Shown here: piece after piece, positions 32,514 through 36,924 of the stretch
How positions within the stretch are numbered: position 1 is the stretch's first letter
Layout: each line of letters begins with the position of its first letter
Origin: Akkermansiaceae bacterium
GTDB taxonomy: Bacteria; Verrucomicrobiota; Verrucomicrobiia; Verrucomicrobiales; Akkermansiaceae
Direction of reading: 5' to 3'
Length of the DNA stretch: 36,924 bases
Assembly: GCA_029253285.1 (NCBI GenBank)
Contig: JAQWZU010000207.1
Span: 1-36,924, forward strand
Translations under genes and position numbers: made by a program
The notes under the pieces: generated by a model
Seen by the model: only the letters and a program-made list of their open reading frames with translations
What the model was told of the DNA's origin: nothing
Databases searched by the model: none

Positions 32514-34592
32514 TTAGGAGTCGTCGCCATAGTGGCCGTAACCGTAACCGTATCCATACTTGCCACCTTGGAAGCGGTTTTCGGTAAAGTCGTTGAGGAT
32601 GACTCCGGATGAAGAAACGCCATCGTCTTTGAGCATATCGAGGGCGCCCTGAATATTTTTCACCGGAGTGTGATCGGCGCGGATTACCAGGGCGAGGTTG
32701 TCGACCAGTGGAGCGAGGATTCGGGTATCCGGCACTGGAAGCAGCGGTGCACTATCAATCACGATGTGATCAAAGTTGGCGGCGAACATTCCGATAAGGG
32801 CTCTTAGGCGTCCGGGCTCGAGAAGTTCGCCCGGGTTTGGTGACTTCGGTCCGGAATAGATTACCGAGAGAGTGTCGAGACCAGGGTAGACGGTGATGGC
32901 CTGGTTGGCGGCGGCGGTTCCATTGAGAACGTTGACGATGCCGGGTCGGGCGGCGCGTTCTTCGTTGAAGATCTTGTGGACGGCCGGTTTGCGAAGGTCG
33001 AAGTCGATCAGGAGGGTGCGGGTTCCCTGTTTGGCGTAGGCCAGGGCGAGGTTGGCGGCACAGAAAGTTTTACCTTCACCGGGAATGGAGGAGGTAATCA
33101 TGGTGATTTTTCGCTGGTTGGCATCCCCAAGAAGAGAGATTGAGGCGCGGAGAACGCGGAACATTTCCGAGTGAACGAAATCGGTTTTCCACCCAGGGAC
33201 GGCGAGAGTGGGGGAGATGTGTTTCATCGAGACCGGCAGATCGCGGAGGCTTTCCATTTCCTCGAGAAGCTCTTCTTCGGGTGGAAGTTTCTGAACCGCT
33301 GAGAGGATTGAGACGCCGAGGGTTTGTTCGACATCGGCAACCCCGTGGATCTTGTTGTCAACGAACTGGAACATGAAGGCGAGAGCGAGTCCGCCGCAAA
33401 GCCCAAACAAGGTGGTTTTCACGATGATCTTTTTTCGATTGGGGGAGAAGGGAGCCCAGGCCCGGGGGGCATCTTCGTGCTTGATGACTTCCGCCTCAAC
33501 CCCTTCGGCATCTGTTTTGAGAACCCCGACCCGGGAGAGGAGGGTGTTGTATAGTTCGTTTTTGGTTTCAACGCTGTTGGTTAGGAGTGAAGCGCGGAGC
33601 TTCATCGCGTTTCGGAGGTCCTTGAAGTTTTCTTCATTTTCGATGTCGTCAATTTGATCTTGGAAGCCTCGCCAGTAATCGGTTTCAAGATCACTGGAAA
33701 GAACGTCCCTCATCGCGCTGAGAAGGATTTTCGTTTTAAGGTGAATGTGGTCGGTTCCAGAAATGATTTTTGGATGTTTGAGGCCGTAGCGAATGGCGAG
33801 GTCTTGGATGGCTTTCTCAGCAACAGCCATTTCTTTTTCGGCCTCGAGTGCTGGGGTGTAGCTCCCGGCGCGTCGACGGGCGGTTTCGAGCTCCGATTCT
33901 CTTTCTTTAGCTGCTGCCAGAAGGTGTTGCAGGTCTGATTTTTTGCCCTCTTCATTTACTCCCTCTCTGATGTTGATGAATTGTTGGATGATCTGATTGG
34001 CGATGACTTGAGCCACATCAGGGTCGGTGTGATTAACGGAAATATCAATTAGACGGGTTCCGCGGCGGACCTCCGAGCTAGTCCATCCCCTGATGATACC
34101 GGAAAGTTGTTCTGGCTCCGGCACGTCTACAAAGACATTTTTCTCCTCGGCTTTCTTGGCTTCTTTGGCTGTGAAAACCCCCATGATACTGGGTGCATCG
34201 GGTGGGATTAGGTTGGCCAAATTACGGACAGTGGGGTCGCTGGCAACGGCGAGAAAGAGTTCGGTTCGGTCGAAATCACTTCGGATGTCTTCTGCTGCTT
34301 CAAGACTTTGGAGGTCGATATCATCGGATTCGCTGGAATTACCCATGGAGCCGGAGTTTTGGCTTTTGACTCGAACGGTGGCGGTGGAGCGATACTCCGG
34401 CACGCTCATCCGGATGGTAATTACTCCGAGGATGACACCCAGAAGGATGCCGATAAGAATCCAATGCCAGCGTGCGATCAGGCGGGGGAGAAGATAGGCA
34501 AGGTCGAACATGCCAGGAGACTTTTTGATTTCCGCCTGGGGTTCGTCGTAAGAGGAGTCGACGGGTTCTGGAGCGCTACGAAGTTTGGCCAT
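32514..34592 (-). CDS. wzc: Polysaccharide co-polymerase / tyrosine autokinase (Wzc-type)
   Basis: About 692 residues from the ATG at 34592; a TTG-started extension would overlap the OPX gene. The Wzz-like part has a first membrane span (about 44-61), a long periplasmic region with coiled-coil-like stretches (about 215-360) and a second span (about 390-410). The cytoplasmic BY-kinase domain has Walker A in SIPGEGKTF (GEGKT at 505-509), Walker A' LLIDFDLRKP (527-536) and Walker B IVIDSAP (610-616). The C-terminal tail KYGYGYGYGHYG has five tyrosines, the expected autophosphorylation cluster. It would control chain length or export together with the OPX protein encoded 37 bases upstream. Confidence 0.95.
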   Translation of the reverse strand: MAKLRSAPEPVDSSYDEPQAEIKKSPGMFDLAYLLPRLIARWHWILIGILLGVILGVITIRMSVPEYRSTATVRVKSQNSGSMGNSSESDDIDLQSLEAAEDIRSDFDRTELFLAVASDPTVRNLANLIPPDAPSIMGVFTAKEAKKAEEKNVFVDVPEPEQLSGIIRGWTSSEVRRGTRLIDISVNHTDPDVAQVIANQIIQQFINIREGVNEEGKKSDLQHLLAAAKERESELETARRRAGSYTPALEAEKEMAVAEKAIQDLAIRYGLKHPKIISGTDHIHLKTKILLSAMRDVLSSDLETDYWRGFQDQIDDIENEENFKDLRNAMKLRASLLTNSVETKNELYNTLLSRVGVLKTDAEGVEAEVIKHEDAPRAWAPFSPNRKKIIVKTTLFGLCGGLALAFMFQFVDNKIHGVADVEQTLGVSILSAVQKLPPEEELLEEMESLRDLPVSMKHISPTLAVPGWKTDFVHSEMFRVLRASISLLGDANQRKITMITSSIPGEGKTFCAANLALAYAKQGTRTLLIDFDLRKPAVHKIFNEERAARPGIVNVLNGTAAANQAITVYPGLDTLSVIYSGPKSPNPGELLEPGRLRALIGMFAANFDHIVIDSAPLLPVPDTRILAPLVDNLALVIRADHTPVKNIQGALDMLKDDGVSSSGVILNDFTENRFQGGKYGYGYGYGHYGDDS

Positions 34593-34629
34593 GGTCTTTA
34601 GAGGGTGTGATTCTGAAGGATGGGGTGTG

Positions 34630-35760
34630 TTAGAAGAGGCGTTCTCCGACGACAACGATGTCGCCTACTTTCAAGAAAAACATTTTTTGTTTACCCGCAA
34701 GCATGGCGCGGACGTCCGCTTTGTAGGTCGTGGGCTTGCCGTTCACGGTGCGCAGAATGGAGACTTTTTTGAGATCGGCGATCTGGGTTTTTCCTCCGGC
34801 CAGGGTGAGGGCGGTTGCGATGTTGAGGCTGCCATTGGAGGCAAAAGCAACTTGGCCCGGAGTGTTGACTTGTCCAGTGACGGTGACGAATTTTCCGATG
34901 TAGGGATTGGGAGGGACCTTGAGGACGTCACCGGGTGCTAACGTCGTTTTGGAGCCGGCATTGAGGGAGAGGGATTTTCCGTTTCGTTGAATGGTGATGC
35001 CTGGTGCATGTGCGGTGGTTTTTGTCCCTCCGCAACGACCGATGGCAATGCCGACTGTCAGCGGTGAGTCGAGAGGGAAGGGGATATCCATGGGGCTGTG
35101 GACTTCCCCCATGACGAGGACAGATTTGTTGGCGTGGGGGTGTATACGGACATCGATGTTGTCGTTATTCAGGAGAAGGACGGGGTCGGCTCCCGGCTCA
35201 GAAAGGGCGTCGAAGTGATAGACCTGGCGATCTTTTCCTCGAGTAACAACAATTTTAGATTTATCGGCCTCCTCGCTCAGGCCGCCAGCTCGTAAAATGG
35301 CGCCCAGAATGTCGAGTGTTCCCCCCTGAGTAATCGCGATTTGTCCCATCGAGACAACTGCACCACTGACACTGACTCGTTCGTCGGCCGCTGTGATGAG
35401 ATCAAGAGTGACTTTGGGTTTTTTGAGGTAGTCTGGCTTAAATGCGTTCTCAATTTTTGTTGCGGCTTCAGCGAGGGTCAATCCATTGAGGTTGATTGAC
35501 TCGATGAGAAGGAAGGAGGCTTCTCCCGTCGGGGTTAGAGCGGTTGTTTTATTCAGCTCTTCTTCTTCATAGACGATGAGTTGCACCTCGTCTCCGCCTT
35601 TGAGGCGATAGTTGCTGGAGGGCTTGAATTTGGTTGCTGGCTTTGCTTCCGTGGCTGCGGCCTTTTTATCTTCACCGCCTCTGTCTGTTCCTTCTTGTGC
35701 TGACACTAAAGTAACTGAGAAGCCTAGGAGAGCTAGGAAGTGAATGAGGTGGGTTTTCAC
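34630..35760 (-). CDS. wza: Polysaccharide export protein (OPX, Wza-type), probably periplasmic
   Basis: A 376-residue protein starting at GTG (35760) with a signal peptide ending VSAQ near residue 22. There is no lipobox Cys, so it is unlikely to be lipidated. The polysaccharide export domain begins YRLKGGDEVQLIVYEEEELN (about 51-70) and two SLBB-type repeats follow, including VSVSGAVVSMGQIAI and FVTVTGQVNTPGQVAF. The protein ends at KVGDIVVVGERLF, straight after the last SLBB strand, without the C-terminal amphipathic helix that lets E. coli Wza cross the outer membrane. It lies 22 bases after the beta-barrel gene and 37 before the Wzc-type kinase. Confidence 0.92.
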   Translation of the reverse strand: MKTHLIHFLALLGFSVTLVSAQEGTDRGGEDKKAAATEAKPATKFKPSSNYRLKGGDEVQLIVYEEEELNKTTALTPTGEASFLLIESINLNGLTLAEAATKIENAFKPDYLKKPKVTLDLITAADERVSVSGAVVSMGQIAITQGGTLDILGAILRAGGLSEEADKSKIVVTRGKDRQVYHFDALSEPGADPVLLLNNDNIDVRIHPHANKSVLVMGEVHSPMDIPFPLDSPLTVGIAIGRCGGTKTTAHAPGITIQRNGKSLSLNAGSKTTLAPGDVLKVPPNPYIGKFVTVTGQVNTPGQVAFASNGSLNIATALTLAGGKTQIADLKKVSILRTVNGKPTTYKADVRAMLAGKQKMFFLKVGDIVVVGERLF

Positions 35761-35782
35761 GATAAGAGGGAATGCTTATGGT

Positions 35783-36924
35783 TTAGAAGCGGTAGTTTGC
35801 CGAGATAGATACACCAATCTCATCATATTTTCTACTGCCAGTATTCTCCAAATAACTAATTCCGGCGTTGAGGTCAAAACCATTGAACAATCCCGGGTAG
35901 TCGTAGTAGAGGGCGATCTGCTGAAATTCCTGATCTCCGCCCGTGCCATCGGTTCCCAAGGCAAGTCCTTCGAACTCGGTGGTGCTATTTGAGAGGCGCA
36001 GGGAGAGCTCTGATTTACCAAAGCTCCGCGAGACTCCCAAGCCAATCGAAGAGTCCGCGATGCTCTCGCCAAGGTTGATGATTGAAGGCGAGGTGCGGTG
36101 GTTGAAGGTCGCGTTAATGCGCCAATCATTGCCCGGGGTGTAATTGACACTCAGGGAAGTGTTGAGTTGCTGGTCTCCATCGCTGGAAGGGCCATTGAGG
36201 CGCTCAAGCGGATCCTGGCCCGGGAGACGACCGATCGTCGAGCTGGATCGGGAGTTGATAGGGATGGCTTCGTAACGCACTTCGCCCTTGAAGCTCCAGA
36301 CTGGATTCGGGCTATATTGGGCGCTGAGAGTGGCCGTGGGGCTGGTTTCCGAGTCATTCTGAGGGAGGTCGACGCTTTCCACGCCGAAGGTTGATTGAAG
36401 AAAGATTTTCTGAGTGGGGCGATAGCGGACATCCGCTCCTAAGGCGACTGAAGAGATGCTTCCAGTGGCGTCAGAGTCACTATTTGCGAAGCGAAGCGAG
36501 GGTCCCAGGCTCAGTTTTGGCGTATAGATGTAGAGTCCGCTGAGGGAGGCTCCGAAAAGGTCGCTGACATTGGATGCTCCAGCGTCGCTCTCTGCGCGGC
36601 TGAAATTAGCTGAAGCCGAGAGTTTGGATTTAGCGCTGAGCTTGTAGTTTAGATTGAGTCTTGCCGAGGCGGTGGTGTTCTCAGAAAGGCTTTCTGTGAA
36701 GCGACTTGCCTCGGTAGAGCGCAAATATTCACCGGTGAATTCGGCGGTGAGTTTCGCGCCGTTGTGAGTGAGGATGGTGGCGACGCGATGGTTGGTGGCA
36801 TCGTCCACTGCGCTGTCTTGGTAGATGTCGAATCCTACGTTGTAGTCAAAGGCCACAACATTGGTGGCGCCGCCGCTAGGTGCAGAACGATAGGAAAATC
36901 CCGGTTCAACACTCGTGTAGAAAA
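35783..36924 (-). CDS. Outer-membrane beta-barrel protein, 5' partial
   Basis: The frame is open to the right edge, so the N-terminus and signal peptide are outside the window; 379 residues are visible. The sequence shows many short alternating beta strands with Gly/Asn turns (for example TASARLNLNYKLSAKSKLSASANFS) and ends in the aromatic ISANYRF typical of outer-membrane barrels inserted by the BAM machinery. It resembles the BBP2-type barrels found beside polysaccharide export genes. Its stop is 22 bases before the OPX start, so the two are probably co-transcribed. It may form the outer-membrane pore for the OPX protein. Confidence 0.8.
   Translation of the reverse strand, partial: FYTSVEPGFSYRSAPSGGATNVVAFDYNVGFDIYQDSAVDDATNHRVATILTHNGAKLTAEFTGEYLRSTEASRFTESLSENTTASARLNLNYKLSAKSKLSASANFSRAESDAGASNVSDLFGASLSGLYIYTPKLSLGPSLRFANSDSDATGSISSVALGADVRYRPTQKIFLQSTFGVESVDLPQNDSETSPTATLSAQYSPNPVWSFKGEVRYEAIPINSRSSSTIGRLPGQDPLERLNGPSSDGDQQLNTSLSVNYTPGNDWRINATFNHRTSPSIINLGESIADSSIGLGVSRSFGKSELSLRLSNSTTEFEGLALGTDGTGGDQEFQQIALYYDYPGLFNGFDLNAGISYLENTGSRKYDEIGVSISANYRF

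Noticed and set aside
34593-34655. TTG start for the Wzc-type kinase
   Set aside because: It would overlap the end of the OPX gene; the ATG at 34592 is downstream of the stop and keeps the whole conserved protein.

Overview
The window looks like the chromosome of a Verrucomicrobiota member, possibly near Verrucomicrobiaceae. That is an inference from gene content: a secreted CotH-tail/lamin-tail protein with a DGDGDGW-type C-terminus, many membrane proteins of unknown function, and weak Shine-Dalgarno signals. No rRNA, tRNA, CRISPR array, insertion sequence or prophage was seen. Coding density is very high and no gene-free stretch exceeds 300 bases; the longest gaps are 133-141 bases (3959-4099 and 32381-32513).

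Left part (1-12741). On the plus strand lie the 3' part of a large secreted lamin-tail protein carrying a run of ten G, and an overlapping pterin-4a-carbinolamine dehydratase. Everything else is on the minus strand. First come a VC0807-like membrane protein and a class II fructose-bisphosphate aldolase with its own terminator. Then follows a run that, in transcription order, holds an O-antigen ligase/polymerase-like protein, a small exported protein, PriA, a CreB/CreC two-component system, a 51-residue secreted peptide, two related polytopic membrane proteins, a possible 37-residue membrane peptide and a MEKHLA protein.

Right part (12758-36924) is an exopolysaccharide locus transcribed leftward. 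It starts beyond the right edge with an outer-membrane beta-barrel, a Wza-type OPX protein and a Wzc-type tyrosine autokinase. After a 133-base gap with a possible promoter comes a tightly packed run of 17 genes: Wzm and Wzt ABC exporter, eleven glycosyltransferases, an acyltransferase, a polymerase-like membrane protein, a WcaF-like acetyltransferase, and finally a WecA-type initiating transferase fused to a FlaA1/CapD-like membrane and nucleotide-binding region. Most neighbours overlap by 1-11 bases or are separated by fewer than 10. A cysteine-containing exported protein with its own promoter and terminator follows.

Together the genes would start a glycan on undecaprenyl phosphate, extend and decorate it, move it across the inner membrane by ABC transporter, and pass it out through a periplasmic OPX protein and possibly the beta-barrel. 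The mix of ABC export with a Wzc kinase and polymerase-like proteins, and the pairing of a non-lipidated, short-tailed OPX with a beta-barrel, are the most interesting aspects.
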